A stretch of 64,000 nt of DNA from Luteococcus sanguinis (GCF_039527675.1 NZ_BAAAKI010000004.1:186001-250000), one strand, 5' to 3'; counted from the first letter of the stretch, positions 51,647 to 61,612 are shown. Translations and numbers: made by a program. The notes: generated by a model from the sequence alone, not told the origin.

Positions 51647-53554
51647 GTGAATCTCCTGGAAATCGTCCATCCCGTCGCCGCGAGCGGAATCTTCCGCTTC
51701 GCGTGGACGATGATCGCGGTCCCCGCCGCGGTGGCAGCCTTCCTGCTCATCGCCGGGCGGGTCACCGACAAGTGGGGCCACCTGCTGGCCACCCTCGCCC
51801 CCATCTGGTCCTTCGCGATCGCCTCGTGCCTGTTCGCCGAGCAGCTCGGCAAGCCGGTGGCCGATCGTGCCGTCCACCAGAACCTGTGGACGCTGTTCAG
51901 CGCCGGCAACTGGAACTTCCAGCTCGGCCTGCTCATCGACCAGCTGTCGATCCTGTTCGCGCTGCTGATCACGGGCGTCGGCTCGCTCATCCACATCTAC
52001 TCGATCGGCTACATGGCGCACGATCCGCGCCGGCGCCGCTTCTTCGCGTACCTCAACCTCTTCATCGCGGCCATGCTGACCCTGGTGCTGAGCGACAACT
52101 ACCTCGGCCTGTTCTTCGGCTGGGAGGGCGTGGGCCTGGCCTCATACCTGCTGATCTCCTTTTGGCAGCACAAGTGGTCGGCCGCCGTCGCCGGCAAGAA
52201 GGCCTTCGTGGTCAACCGCGTCGGTGACCTCGGCCTGCTGATGGCGATCTTCACGATGCTGTCGCAGATCGGCTCGGTGAACTTCGTCCAGGTCAATGAG
52301 TTCGCCTCGCGCCTCACTCCGATGTGGGCCACGATGCTTGGTTGCTTCCTGCTGGTCGCCGCCTGCGGCAAGTCGGCCCAGTTCCCGCTGCAGTCCTGGC
52401 TGCTGGACGCGATGGAGGGCCCGACCCCGGTCTCGGCCCTGATCCACGCGGCCACGATGGTCACCGCCGGCGTCTACCTGATCGTCCGCTCCCACGAGGT
52501 CTACGCGCAGTCCGAGACGGCGCAGATGGCCGTCGCGGTGATCGGCACGATCACGCTGCTGTTCGGTGCCTGGATCGGTACCTCGAAGGACGACATCAAG
52601 AAGGTGCTCGCTGGCTCGACGATGTCGCAGATCGGCTACATGGTGCTGGCGGCGGGGCTCGGCCCGATTGGTGCCGCCTTCGCGATCTTCCACCTCATCA
52701 CCCACGGCTTCTTCAAGGCCAACATGTTCCTCGGCGCAGGCTCGGTCATGCACGGCATGAACGACGACGTCGACATGCGTCACTTCGGTGCGCTGAGCAA
52801 GGCCATGCCGTGGACCTTCCTCACCTTCTCGATGGGCTACCTCGCGATCATTGGGTTCCCGTTCACCTCGGGCTACTTCTCCAAGGACCACATCATCGAG
52901 GCCGCCTTCGAGAAGGCCCCGGCCTTCGGGGTCCTGGCGCTGATCGGTGCTGGCATCACGGCCTTCTACATGACGCGGCTGATGATGATGACCTTCTTCG
53001 GGCAGAAGCGCTGGCTGAAGGACGTCCACCCGCACGAGTCCCCGATGACGATGGTCATCCCGCTCGTCGTCCTGGCCGTGCTCTCCATCGTCGCCGGTGC
53101 CTTCATGGTCAACTGGATCCAGGAGTGGCTGGAGCCCGCGGTGGGCAATGAGGTCAACCACGTCGGCCTGACGCACCTCACCCCGCTCACCTTCGTGACG
53201 ATGGGCGTCGTGGCCCTCGGCGTTCTCGCCGGGTGGTACTTCTTCCGCGAGGACATCCCGTCCTTCGCCCCGGCCACGAACAACCCGGTCGCGATCGCTG
53301 GTCGCGCCGACCTCTACGGCGATGCCTTCAACGAGGCAGTGTTCATGCGCCCCGGGCAGGCCCTGGTCCGCACGATCGGTGACCTGGACCGCGGCGCGGT
53401 CGACGGCACCGTGATGGGCTCCGCCGCCGCCCTTGGTGGGTTCTCCACCATCATTCGCAAGCTGCAGAACGGGTACGTCCGTTCATATGCCCTCACGATG
53501 GTCGCCGGTGCGGTCCTCGTCGGGCTGGCACTGATCCTCGGCCGAGTGGCCTGA
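51647..53554 (+). CDS. nuoL: NADH-quinone oxidoreductase subunit L
   Basis: This 635-residue antiporter-like subunit has about 15 or 16 helices plus the long lateral helix at its C-terminus. Features include FFGWEGVGLASYLLISFW, GKSAQFPLQSWLLDAMEGPTP and HAATMVTAGVYL. The start is GTG 51647, 9 bases after nuoK. Confidence 0.97.
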   Translation: MNLLEIVHPVAASGIFRFAWTMIAVPAAVAAFLLIAGRVTDKWGHLLATLAPIWSFAIASCLFAEQLGKPVADRAVHQNLWTLFSAGNWNFQLGLLIDQLSILFALLITGVGSLIHIYSIGYMAHDPRRRRFFAYLNLFIAAMLTLVLSDNYLGLFFGWEGVGLASYLLISFWQHKWSAAVAGKKAFVVNRVGDLGLLMAIFTMLSQIGSVNFVQVNEFASRLTPMWATMLGCFLLVAACGKSAQFPLQSWLLDAMEGPTPVSALIHAATMVTAGVYLIVRSHEVYAQSETAQMAVAVIGTITLLFGAWIGTSKDDIKKVLAGSTMSQIGYMVLAAGLGPIGAAFAIFHLITHGFFKANMFLGAGSVMHGMNDDVDMRHFGALSKAMPWTFLTFSMGYLAIIGFPFTSGYFSKDHIIEAAFEKAPAFGVLALIGAGITAFYMTRLMMMTFFGQKRWLKDVHPHESPMTMVIPLVVLAVLSIVAGAFMVNWIQEWLEPAVGNEVNHVGLTHLTPLTFVTMGVVALGVLAGWYFFREDIPSFAPATNNPVAIAGRADLYGDAFNEAVFMRPGQALVRTIGDLDRGAVDGTVMGSAAALGGFSTIIRKLQNGYVRSYALTMVAGAVLVGLALILGRVA

Positions 53555-53568
53555 GGGGAGGAGACGAG

Positions 53569-55071
53569 ATGACTTTCCCCCTGCTCACCGCGCTGGCCCT
53601 GGTGCCGCTCGTCGGTGGCCTGGTCACGTTCTTCCTGAAGGGAGGGACGGCGAAGATCTTCGGCATGGCCGTTGCGCTGGCAACACTGGCGCTCGGCCTG
53701 TGGGCCTTCTTCTTCGACGGCTCCCTCGCGGAGAAGTACGTTTGGATCCGCGACATCGGCGCCTGGTACGCGCTCGACCTCGACGGCATGGCCAAGGCCA
53801 TGGTGCTGCTGACGGTCGTGCTGGTGCCGATCGTGATGCTGGCTGAATGGGACATCGACGAGGACGAGGGCCGTTGGGGTGGGCACGCCTACTTCGCGCT
53901 GGCCCTCATCCTGGAGGCCTTCTCCCTGCTGGTCTTCATGGCCGACGACGCGCTGCTGTTCTACCTCGTGTTCGAGGCGACGCTGATCCCGACCTACTTC
54001 ATGATCGGCGGCTGGGGCGGCGCACGTCGCGGCCAGGCGGCGCTGAAATTCCTGCTGTACTCGTTGGCCGGCGGTCTCGTGATGCTGCTCGGCATCATCG
54101 GCCTGGGTGCCAACTCGGCGGCCGGTGCCACACCGTCCTTCCTCATGGAGGACCTGGCGGCACTGCACCTGGACGGCAGCATCGGACGCTGGCTCTGGCT
54201 GGCCTTCTTCATCGCCTTCGCGATCAAGGCCCCGATGGTCCCGCTGCACACCTGGCTGCCGGACACGGCCGAACAGGCCACCCCGGGCACCTCGACCCTG
54301 CTGGTCGGCGTGCTCGACAAGATCGGCACCTTCGGGATGATCCGCTTCTGCCTCCAGATGTTCCCCGAGGCCAGCAAGTGGGCCACGCCTGTGGTGCTCG
54401 TGCTGGCACTGGTCTCGATCTTCTACGGCGCGCTGATGGCGCTGGGGGAGCGGCACCTGCTTCGCCTGGTCAGCTACACCTCGATCAGCCACTTCGGCTT
54501 CATGGTGCTCGGCATCTTCGCCTTCACCACCCCGTCGATGAACGGCACCTTGTTCTACATGCTGAACCACGGCTTCTCCACCGCTGCGCTCTTCCTGGTG
54601 GTCGGCTTCATCATCAAGCGCCGCGGCTCGGCAGACATCGCCTCCATGGGCGGTGTGCAGAAGTACGCACCGGTCGCCGCCGGGCTCTTCCTGACCGCCG
54701 GCATGTCCACGCTGTCTCTGCCCGGCACGGGATCGTTCATCAGCGAGTTCATGGTCATGTCGGGCACCTGGCAGCGCCACCACTGGCTGGCCGGGATCTC
54801 TGCCCTCGGCACTGTGCTCGCCGCCTTGTACGTCCTGCTGGCCTACCAGCGGACCATGACCGGCCCCGCCAACGAGGAGGTCGAGGCGCACTTTGCCGAC
54901 AACGACCTCACCGGTCGCGAGAAGCTCGTCATGGTTCCGCTGATCGCCCTGATCCTGGGCCTTGGCTTCCTCCCGAAGCCGATGCTGCAGGTGACCGAGA
55001 ACACTGTGAAGGACACGATGTCTGTCATCGGCATGACTGACCCGGCTCCGGTTGTGAAGGGGGAGAAGTGA
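53569..55071 (+). CDS. nuoM: NADH-quinone oxidoreductase subunit M
   Basis: This 500-residue antiporter-like subunit shows FYLVFEATLIPTYFMIGGWG, FAIKAPMVPLHTWLPD and SYTSISHFGFMVLG. A GGGGAGGAG precedes the ATG. Confidence 0.97.
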   Translation: MTFPLLTALALVPLVGGLVTFFLKGGTAKIFGMAVALATLALGLWAFFFDGSLAEKYVWIRDIGAWYALDLDGMAKAMVLLTVVLVPIVMLAEWDIDEDEGRWGGHAYFALALILEAFSLLVFMADDALLFYLVFEATLIPTYFMIGGWGGARRGQAALKFLLYSLAGGLVMLLGIIGLGANSAAGATPSFLMEDLAALHLDGSIGRWLWLAFFIAFAIKAPMVPLHTWLPDTAEQATPGTSTLLVGVLDKIGTFGMIRFCLQMFPEASKWATPVVLVLALVSIFYGALMALGERHLLRLVSYTSISHFGFMVLGIFAFTTPSMNGTLFYMLNHGFSTAALFLVVGFIIKRRGSADIASMGGVQKYAPVAAGLFLTAGMSTLSLPGTGSFISEFMVMSGTWQRHHWLAGISALGTVLAALYVLLAYQRTMTGPANEEVEAHFADNDLTGREKLVMVPLIALILGLGFLPKPMLQVTENTVKDTMSVIGMTDPAPVVKGEK

Positions 55072-56666
55072 TGACTGCACTCGACATCCTGGTTCCCTTG
55101 GACATCGCCGCGCCGCAGCTCGAATACCGCCTGCTGGCGCCGCTCATCATCGTGCTCGCGGGCGCCTGCCTGGGCGTCATCGTGGAGGCGCTGACCAAGC
55201 GTGGCCCGCGCCACTCGGCCCAGGTCGTCCTCACCGGCATCACCTTGGTGGCCGCGGTGGCGTCGCTGGCCCGCAACTGGCACATCGGCAGCTTCACCAT
55301 CGGTTCGCTGGGCTCGGTGGCCCTCGACGGCCCGGCCTACTTCACCTGGGCCGCGCTGCTGGTCTTCGGCCTGATGACGGTCATGCTGTTTGCCGAGCGT
55401 CGCGTCACGGCGGGGCACTCCACCTTCACTGCCATGGGCTCGGCCGTCCCCGGTTCGCCCCTGGAGCGTGAGGCCGAGACCGCCCGCAGCGAGCACACCG
55501 AGGTCTACCCGCTGCTGTTGTTCAGCCTTTTCGGCATGATGCTGTTCGCCGCGGCGAACGACCTGCTGACGATGTTCGTCGCACTCGAGATCTTCTCGCT
55601 GCCGCTGTACCTACTCACCGGCCTCGCCCGTCGCCGTCGCCTGTTGAGCCAGGAGGCCGCGTTGAAGTACTTCCTGCTCGGCGCCCTGTCCAGCGCGATG
55701 TTCCTCTACGGAACCGCACTGCTCTACGGCTATGCGGGATCGTTCACACTGCGATCCATCGACGCCGCGATCGCCGCGAACGGAGGTTCGGACAAGCTGT
55801 TGCTGGCCGGCATGGCGCTGGTCTTCATCGGCCTGCTGTTCAAGATCGGTGCCGTCCCCTTCCACTCGTGGACCCCGGACGTCTACACCGGCGCCCCGAC
55901 CCCGGTCACCGGATTCATGTCCATCTGCACCAAGTTCGCCGCTGTGCTCGCGTTCATGCGCGTCGCCTACGTCGGGCTTGGTGCGGTGCGCTGGGACTGG
56001 CAGCCGCTGGTCGCCGCCATCGCGGTGCTCACCATGGCCGTCGGTGCCATCATCGGCCTCACCCAGACCGACGTGAAGCGGATGCTGGCCTACTCCTCGA
56101 TCGCCCACGCCGGCTTCCTGCTGGTCGCGATCACCGGAGCGGTCGCCGCCGGCAACGGCCTGCGCACCGGGCAGATCGGCTCCACGGGGGCCGTGCTGTT
56201 CTACCTGAGTGCCTACGGCCTGTCGACGCTCGGCGCCTTCGGCCTGCTCAGCATGATCCGCAAGGCCGGTGGCGAGTCCACGGCCCTGTCGTCCTGGGCC
56301 GGTGTTGGTCGCAGCCACCCGATGATCGGTGCGCTGATGACATTCTTCCTGCTGAGCTTCGCGGGCATCCCGCTCACCGCCGGTTTCGTCGGCAAGCTGG
56401 TCGCGTTCACCACCGCCTGGCGTGGTGGCTACGCCTGGTTGGTCGCCCTGGCCATCCTGTTCAGCCTGGTGACGGCCTTCTTCTACATCCGGTTCGTCGT
56501 GGTGATGTTCTTCCGTGAGGCCCAGGACCCCGACGTCGAGGTCGCCTCGGCAAGCTGGGTCACATGGCTCGTGGTGATCGTCGGCGCGCTCGGCACGCTC
56601 GTATTCGGCGTGTGGCCGCAGCCTCTGCTCGACCTGGCGCAGCAGGCATCCAACTTCCTGCGCTGA
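55071..56666 (+). CDS. nuoN: NADH-quinone oxidoreductase subunit N
   Basis: This 531-residue antiporter-like subunit is the last gene of the operon. It has FVALEIFSLPLYLLTGLARR, KIGAVPFHSWTPDVYTGAP and MLAYSSIAHAGFLLV. I prefer ATG 55071 to the GTG at 55068 because of the GGGGGAGAAG spacing. A repeat array and terminator follow. Confidence 0.97.
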   Translation: MTALDILVPLDIAAPQLEYRLLAPLIIVLAGACLGVIVEALTKRGPRHSAQVVLTGITLVAAVASLARNWHIGSFTIGSLGSVALDGPAYFTWAALLVFGLMTVMLFAERRVTAGHSTFTAMGSAVPGSPLEREAETARSEHTEVYPLLLFSLFGMMLFAAANDLLTMFVALEIFSLPLYLLTGLARRRRLLSQEAALKYFLLGALSSAMFLYGTALLYGYAGSFTLRSIDAAIAANGGSDKLLLAGMALVFIGLLFKIGAVPFHSWTPDVYTGAPTPVTGFMSICTKFAAVLAFMRVAYVGLGAVRWDWQPLVAAIAVLTMAVGAIIGLTQTDVKRMLAYSSIAHAGFLLVAITGAVAAGNGLRTGQIGSTGAVLFYLSAYGLSTLGAFGLLSMIRKAGGESTALSSWAGVGRSHPMIGALMTFFLLSFAGIPLTAGFVGKLVAFTTAWRGGYAWLVALAILFSLVTAFFYIRFVVVMFFREAQDPDVEVASASWVTWLVVIVGALGTLVFGVWPQPLLDLAQQASNFLR

Positions 56667-56681
56667 GAACTCGCATTACTG

Positions 56682-56747
56682 GTTGAACCCTGCACCACCT
56701 GTTGAGCCCTGCACCATCCGTTGAACCCTGCACCACCCGTTGGGCCC
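56682..56747. repeat. Tandem 19-bp repeats after nuoN
   Basis: The unit GTTGAACCCTGCACCACCC occurs at 56682-56700, 56701-56719 and 56720-56738 with one or two mismatches, and a partial fourth copy (GTTGGGCCC) runs into the terminator stem. Confidence 0.9.
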
Positions 56748-56765
56748 CGACCTCGGTCGGGGCCC
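56742..56765 (+). terminator. Rho-independent terminator of the nuo operon
   Basis: GGGCCCCGACC and GGTCGGGGCCC form an 11-bp perfect stem with a two-base loop, followed by TTCGTTGTT. Confidence 0.85.
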
Positions 56766-56802
56766 TTCGTTGTTCCCCGCGCGGGTGCCGCGAGCTGCCC
56801 AA

Positions 56803-56832
56803 TTGGGTCCTTCGGCCCGGTCACACTAGGCT
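56803..56832 (+). promoter_or_regulatory. Candidate promoter of the polyprenyl synthase gene
   Basis: TTGGGT (56803-56808) and TAGGCT (56827-56832) are 18 bases apart, 35 bases before the GTG start. Confidence 0.35.
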
Positions 56833-56866
56833 GTCCGGAGCACCGTGCGCATGAGTGAGGAGAATC

Positions 56867-57841
56867 GTGACCCAGATCGTGGACGAGACCTTCCAGGCCT
56901 CGGTCACCGAGCGTCTGGCCGTGATCGAAGAGCGCCTCGTGACCGAAGCCGTGGCTGACAGCTCCTTCGTGACCGAGGCCGCCACCCACATCATCAACGC
57001 CGGTGGCAAGCGGTTCCGTCCCCTGCTGGTGATCCTCGGTTCCGCCTTCGGCAACGACGTCGATGAACAGGCTCTCACCAAGGCCGCATTGGTCGTCGAG
57101 CTGACGCACGTCGCGAGCCTCTACCACGATGACGTGATGGACGATGCCGACATCCGTCGCGGGGTGGTGAGCGCCAACCGCCGATGGGACAACTCGATCG
57201 CCGTGATGGTCGGCGACTTCCTGTTCGCGCGCGCCTCCAGCACCGTCGCCTCCCTGGGCACCGACTACGTGAAGCTCCAGGCCGACACCTTCGCCCGCCT
57301 GGTCCAGGGCCAGATCGCCGAGACCCGTGGTCCTCAGGCTGGCGATGACCCGCTCGAGCACTACCTGCAGGTGGTCTCCGACAAGACCGGTTCGCTGATC
57401 GCGACCGCCGCCGTCTTCGGTGGCATGGTCTCCGGAGCCGACAGCTCCGTGCTCCAGGCACTCCACGACTTCGGCGAGGAGATCGGCACCGTCTTCCAGC
57501 TCTCGGACGACATCATCGACATCACCTCCACCGTCACGGGCAAGACCCCCGGCACCGATTTGCGAGAGGGCGTCTTGACCCTCCCGACGCTGATGCTGCG
57601 CCGGTCAACCGACCCGGCTGATGACCAGCTCAAGGCACTGGTCGCCTCCGATCTGTCAGGGGACGAGGCACTGGCGAAGGCACTCGAGGGTCTGCGCGCC
57701 CACCCCGTCATCGGGCAGGCCCGCGCCGAGGTGCAGCGTCGCGCCGATCGCGCTCGCGGCTTCCTCGCGCCACTGCCCGAGGGGCCGGCAAAGGATGCCC
57801 TGCTCGCGGTCTGCGACGACTTGGTGACCCGCTCCGCCTGA
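56867..57841 (+). CDS. Long-chain polyprenyl diphosphate synthase
   Basis: This is a 324-residue trans-isoprenyl diphosphate synthase that builds the menaquinone side chain. Asp-rich motifs are YHDDVMDDADIRRG (first) and LSDDIIDITS (second), and GGKRFRPLL binds isopentenyl diphosphate. The residue five before the first DDxxD is small (Ala in HVASLYHDD), compatible with long products. The start is GTG 56867 with GAGGAG upstream. Product length (C35-C50) is inference. Confidence 0.92.
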   Translation: MTQIVDETFQASVTERLAVIEERLVTEAVADSSFVTEAATHIINAGGKRFRPLLVILGSAFGNDVDEQALTKAALVVELTHVASLYHDDVMDDADIRRGVVSANRRWDNSIAVMVGDFLFARASSTVASLGTDYVKLQADTFARLVQGQIAETRGPQAGDDPLEHYLQVVSDKTGSLIATAAVFGGMVSGADSSVLQALHDFGEEIGTVFQLSDDIIDITSTVTGKTPGTDLREGVLTLPTLMLRRSTDPADDQLKALVASDLSGDEALAKALEGLRAHPVIGQARAEVQRRADRARGFLAPLPEGPAKDALLAVCDDLVTRSA

Positions 57842-58432
57842 GAGACGACTGCGGGTCGTTCACAGCGAGAAGCTCTTCAGTCCGGGGCTCTTGGCCGATC
57901 AACAGCCAGGAGCACGCATGCCGCAGAACACCCCCGCACGACCAGCCGCAGCGAGCAGCCGCCATCGTCGGTTGGCTCGGCGGGGCATCGCAGCTGACCT
58001 GGGTCGTCACCTCGTACCTGCTGACCCAACCGTCGCCAGGCCAACTCGAAGGACGCGTCGCCCGAGGCCTTCAACCAGTGGGTGGTACGGATGGTGGCCA
58101 TCGGCCAGCACCGGCAGCAGGGCTTCTGCAGCCCAGCACCCTCGCCCGCCACTTCCGACTGGCACTGGGCCTGGTCGAGGACGCGCTGCGTACCGCGGCA
58201 CAGGCTGGTCCGGTGGAGCACTACCGGGAGGGCGCCGTGCCCAGCGCCAGGGGCTACGGCGGCTTCGGCGGCGTTGTGGAGGAGATGCAGACGCGCCTGG
58301 TCGCCGAGATGCAGCACGAGAACGACGAGGTGCTCTCGGACGATGACCCGCGCGAGATCTGCGAGGTTGCCAACCGGCTGGTGCTGGTTGGTCCCTCCAC
58401 TCGCGAGAGCATGCCGCGCCGGGCCCTCTGAC
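57842..58432 (+). pseudogene. Region without an intact gene; frameshifted remnant(s)
   Basis: Protein-like fragments appear in different frames: IVGWLGGASQLTWVVTSYLL (near 57960-58020), EAFNQWVVRMVAIGQ (near 58060-58110), and a last piece LARHFRLALGLVEDALRT through to the stop at 58431 (CEVANRLVLV). The second resembles no family I know; the third looks helical and could be the effector end of a TetR-type regulator. No single frame has a start, a ribosome binding site and the full set. I treat it as decayed coding DNA. Confidence 0.45.
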
Positions 58433-60388
58433 TCACCAGATGCGCACGCGCTCCTCGGGGGCCAACCACTCGGCGTCCCCGGGCGGGGTGCCGAAGGCCT
58501 CGTGGAAGGCGTCGATGTTCTTCACGACCTGGTTGCAGCGGAACTCGGACGGCGAGTGCGGATCGGTAGCGACCTGCTGACGCAGCGCCTCGTCGCGCAT
58601 CTTGTTCTGCCACACCCGCGCGTAGCCGTACAGCAGGCGCTGCAAACCGGTCAGCCCGGCGATGGGCTCCGGATCGGTGCCGCCGGTGGCGATGCGCCAG
58701 GCCTTGATCGCGATGCCCAGTCCACCGAGGTCGCCGATGTTCTCACCGATGGTGAGCTGGCCATTGACCCGGGGCGCGTCGGCCGCGTCGGCGAACTGGC
58801 TCGGCACCAGCCCCTCGTACTGGGCCACCAGCGCTCCGGTGCGGTCGGAGAAGGTGGCGCGGTCGTCGTCAGTCCACCAGTTGCGCAACTGACCGTCCCC
58901 GTCGCACATCGAGCCCTGGTCGTCGAAGCCGTGACCGATCTCGTGGCCGATCACTGCCCCGATGCCGCCGTAGTTCACGGCATCGTCGGCCTCCGGGTCG
59001 AAGAAGGGCGGCTGCAGGATCGCTGCGGGGAAGACGATCTCGTTGCGCAGCGGGTGGTAGTAGGCGTTGACGGTCTGGGGCAGCATCAGCCACTCCTCGA
59101 GGTCGACCGGCTCGGTCAGCTTGGTCAGGTCTTGGGCGAAGTCGAAACCATTGGAGCGCAGCACATTGCCGACCAGGTCGCCGGAGACGATCTCGAGGCC
59201 GGAGTAGTCCCGCCAGCGAGCGGGGTAGCCGATCTTCGGGCGAAACTTGGACAACTTGTCCAGCGCTTGCTCGCGGGTCTGTTCACCCATCCAGTCGAGT
59301 GAGCTGATCGACTCGCCATAGGCGCGCAGCAGGTTCGACACCAGCTCGTCCATTCGAGCCTTGGCAGCCGGCGGGAAGTGACGTTCCACGTAGAGCTTGC
59401 CGACTGCCTCACCCAGGGCGCCCTGCACCAGGGCCACGCCGCGCTTCCAGCGGGCGCGCAGCTGGGGGACTCCGGCCAGGGTCCGTTCATAGAAGTCGAA
59501 GCGTTCCGCCACGAAGGGCGTCGAGAGGTAGCTGGACAGGCTGCTGACGGCCTTCCAACGCGCCCAGGCGCGCCAGGCAGGCAGGGCATCGTCGGTGACC
59601 AGTTCGGCCACGCCGGTGACAAAGGAGGGCTGGGAGCAGACGACCTCCGACAGGGCCCCGGGAGCGATCTCGGCGCCGGCCAGCACCTCGTCCAGCAACA
59701 GGCCGGGCGCGCTGTCCCGGAAGCTTTCCCAGCCCATCAGGTTGTACATGGAATGCAGGTCGCGGCAGCGTACCCGGTCCCAGTGGTGCAAGGCGATCCG
59801 CGTCTCCAGGTCGACCACCAGCCGTGCCTGCTCGGCAGCGTCTGCGACACCGGCCAGCGCGAGGCTGCGCTCGACATGCCCCGCATAGGCCTTCAGCACC
59901 TCGGCGTGCTGGCCGTCGCGGTAGTAGACCTCGTCGGGCAGGCCCAGCCCCGCCTGCAGCACGAACAGCACCGAGCGCTTCGGGTTGCCCGGGTCGACCT
60001 CCGCCCCGGCCGCGACCAGTGAGCCGATGCCATGGCGCAGGCTCCAGCCCCAGTGACGCGCCAACGCCTGGCGCGAATCGATCGCGTCCACGCGGTCCAA
60101 CAGGGGGCGCAGGGGAGCCGCCCCCAGCCGCTCCACCGTCTCCTCGTCCATGAAGTCGCGGTACAGCGCGGCGACCTTGCCCTGTTCACCGTCAGCATCT
60201 GCAGTCAGCGACTCGATGATCTCCCGGACAGCCACCTCGGCCTCATCGCGCAGGTGCACGAAGGCACCGGCGCTGGCGCGGTCTTCCTGGATCTGCGCCG
60301 TCTCCAGCCAAGGGCCGTGGACGTGGCGGTAGAAGTCGTCCTGGGGACGGACGGTCGGGTCGAAGCTGCTCTGGTCGATCGGATCCAT
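58433..60388 (-). CDS. pepO: M13-family zinc metallopeptidase (neprilysin/PepO-like)
   Basis: This 651-residue endopeptidase cleaves oligopeptides. The zinc ligands are in IGHEIGHGFDDQG (HExxH) and GENIGDLGG (Glu and Asp). The substrate-binding NAYYHP motif and C-terminal RCNQVVKNIDAFHEAFG region are present. There is no signal peptide or anchor, so like actinobacterial and lactococcal PepO it should act in the cytoplasm. The start is ATG 60388. Confidence 0.95.
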   Translation of the reverse strand: MDPIDQSSFDPTVRPQDDFYRHVHGPWLETAQIQEDRASAGAFVHLRDEAEVAVREIIESLTADADGEQGKVAALYRDFMDEETVERLGAAPLRPLLDRVDAIDSRQALARHWGWSLRHGIGSLVAAGAEVDPGNPKRSVLFVLQAGLGLPDEVYYRDGQHAEVLKAYAGHVERSLALAGVADAAEQARLVVDLETRIALHHWDRVRCRDLHSMYNLMGWESFRDSAPGLLLDEVLAGAEIAPGALSEVVCSQPSFVTGVAELVTDDALPAWRAWARWKAVSSLSSYLSTPFVAERFDFYERTLAGVPQLRARWKRGVALVQGALGEAVGKLYVERHFPPAAKARMDELVSNLLRAYGESISSLDWMGEQTREQALDKLSKFRPKIGYPARWRDYSGLEIVSGDLVGNVLRSNGFDFAQDLTKLTEPVDLEEWLMLPQTVNAYYHPLRNEIVFPAAILQPPFFDPEADDAVNYGGIGAVIGHEIGHGFDDQGSMCDGDGQLRNWWTDDDRATFSDRTGALVAQYEGLVPSQFADAADAPRVNGQLTIGENIGDLGGLGIAIKAWRIATGGTDPEPIAGLTGLQRLLYGYARVWQNKMRDEALRQQVATDPHSPSEFRCNQVVKNIDAFHEAFGTPPGDAEWLAPEERVRIW

Positions 60389-60415
60389 GGTCCACAGGCT
60401 ACTGACCCGGGGAGG

Positions 60416-61612
60416 TCACCGTCCGAGCCAGGCGATGGGCATCGGGTCGCCGGTGCGCCCCGTGATCGGGATGCGTGCCTGCACCTGCTCGGTGCGGGGC
60501 TGGGAGACCGTGGACGAGCCGTCGGAATAGCGCGCGGTCATCCGGAAGGTGGGGGTGAAGGACAGCACCGCAACGTGCGGCTCGTCCCGGTCGAGCACGG
60601 CGGTGGCGCGGGAGAGGTCGCCTTCGTCCATCGTGACCGTGATGGACGACTTGATCGGCGCCGCGCTGGACCCGCTGGCTGTGAAGGCATAGGGACAGCC
60701 CTCGGGCGCCATCGAGTGCTGGGACGTGCAGCCGGCCAGCGCCTCCCGCACGGCCCGCCGGACCCGCTCCTGCCCCGTGGTGGTGACCCGTGGGGAGACC
60801 TGGTGGTCCTCCACGGATCCGTCGCCGAGGTCGAGGACGTCGATGGTGTCGCCCGCGTAGTCGACGAAGGGCAGTCCGGTCGTGAGGCGGTAGGCGCCGG
60901 GAAGCAGCTCGATCGTGCTTCCCGGCGTGAGGCGCTGCCCGTTGACCAGCAGCGGGACCCGCCCGGTCGTCCCGACCAGCCGGACGGTGCGCGTGGTGCG
61001 CACCAACTGCCAGGCCCCTGCATCGTCCCGGCGCACCTGGAAGTCGGCCCGGACGACTTTGGTTCCCATCCGGTAGGAGGCCGGTACGAGGGTCGTCGTG
61101 CCGGACTGGTTGGCGACGCGCACCTCGGTGACCGGCGCGATCTCACGGGCTGCGGCGAAGATCTCGGGTTCCAAGAGGTCGGTGGTGCCGCGCGTAGGGG
61201 CCGGTCCAGCGGCGAGGGCGGCGGCGGTGTCCCCGGAAGCCAGCGCCTCGAGGTAGCCGCGCACCAGCCGGTCTGCGCGCGCGCCGCTGGGGTTGGACGC
61301 CGCTATGGTCGCCTCGGCAGCGGGGGTGCGGCCGTCCCACCAGTGCAGCCCCCAGCCAGTCACCACGCCCAGCGCGATCGCGCCGGCGACAGCCGCAGCC
61401 AGCCCCCGTCGGGGGGTTCGGGCCGGCACCGCGTCGGCGCCAGGTGCTTGATAGCGCTCCCGCAGTGGTTCGTGTTGCTCCTTGACCGGCATCGGGGTGG
61501 GCACCGCCTTGCCAGCGATGCGTGTCTGCTCGGCGGCACCCGGCAACGGCACCTCACCCGCCCGGACGACCCGGGCGGGCCTGTCGTCTGGGTGATCGGA
61601 TGGCCGCGGCAT
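60416..61612 (-). CDS. Membrane-anchored protein of unknown function
   Basis: This is a 398-residue protein. Residues 1-68 are cytoplasmic and Pro/Arg-rich, residues 69-90 form one helix (RGLAAAVAGAIALGVVTGWG), and the remaining 300 residues are extracellular and beta-rich. One extracellular segment (PLLVNGQRLTPGSTIELLPG then YRLTTG) resembles the repeats of TcaA-like wall-stress proteins, but I would not assign it. The gene lies 2 bases downstream of korB on the same strand and may share its transcript. Confidence 0.7.
   Translation of the reverse strand: MPRPSDHPDDRPARVVRAGEVPLPGAAEQTRIAGKAVPTPMPVKEQHEPLRERYQAPGADAVPARTPRRGLAAAVAGAIALGVVTGWGLHWWDGRTPAAEATIAASNPSGARADRLVRGYLEALASGDTAAALAAGPAPTRGTTDLLEPEIFAAAREIAPVTEVRVANQSGTTTLVPASYRMGTKVVRADFQVRRDDAGAWQLVRTTRTVRLVGTTGRVPLLVNGQRLTPGSTIELLPGAYRLTTGLPFVDYAGDTIDVLDLGDGSVEDHQVSPRVTTTGQERVRRAVREALAGCTSQHSMAPEGCPYAFTASGSSAAPIKSSITVTMDEGDLSRATAVLDRDEPHVAVLSFTPTFRMTARYSDGSSTVSQPRTEQVQARIPITGRTGDPMPIAWLGR

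Noticed and set aside
58078..58431. A 117-residue ORF as a genuine gene
   Set aside because: The C-terminal half looks coding, but the N-terminal part is in a different frame from neighbouring protein-like pieces and lacks a ribosome binding site. I kept it as part of a remnant.
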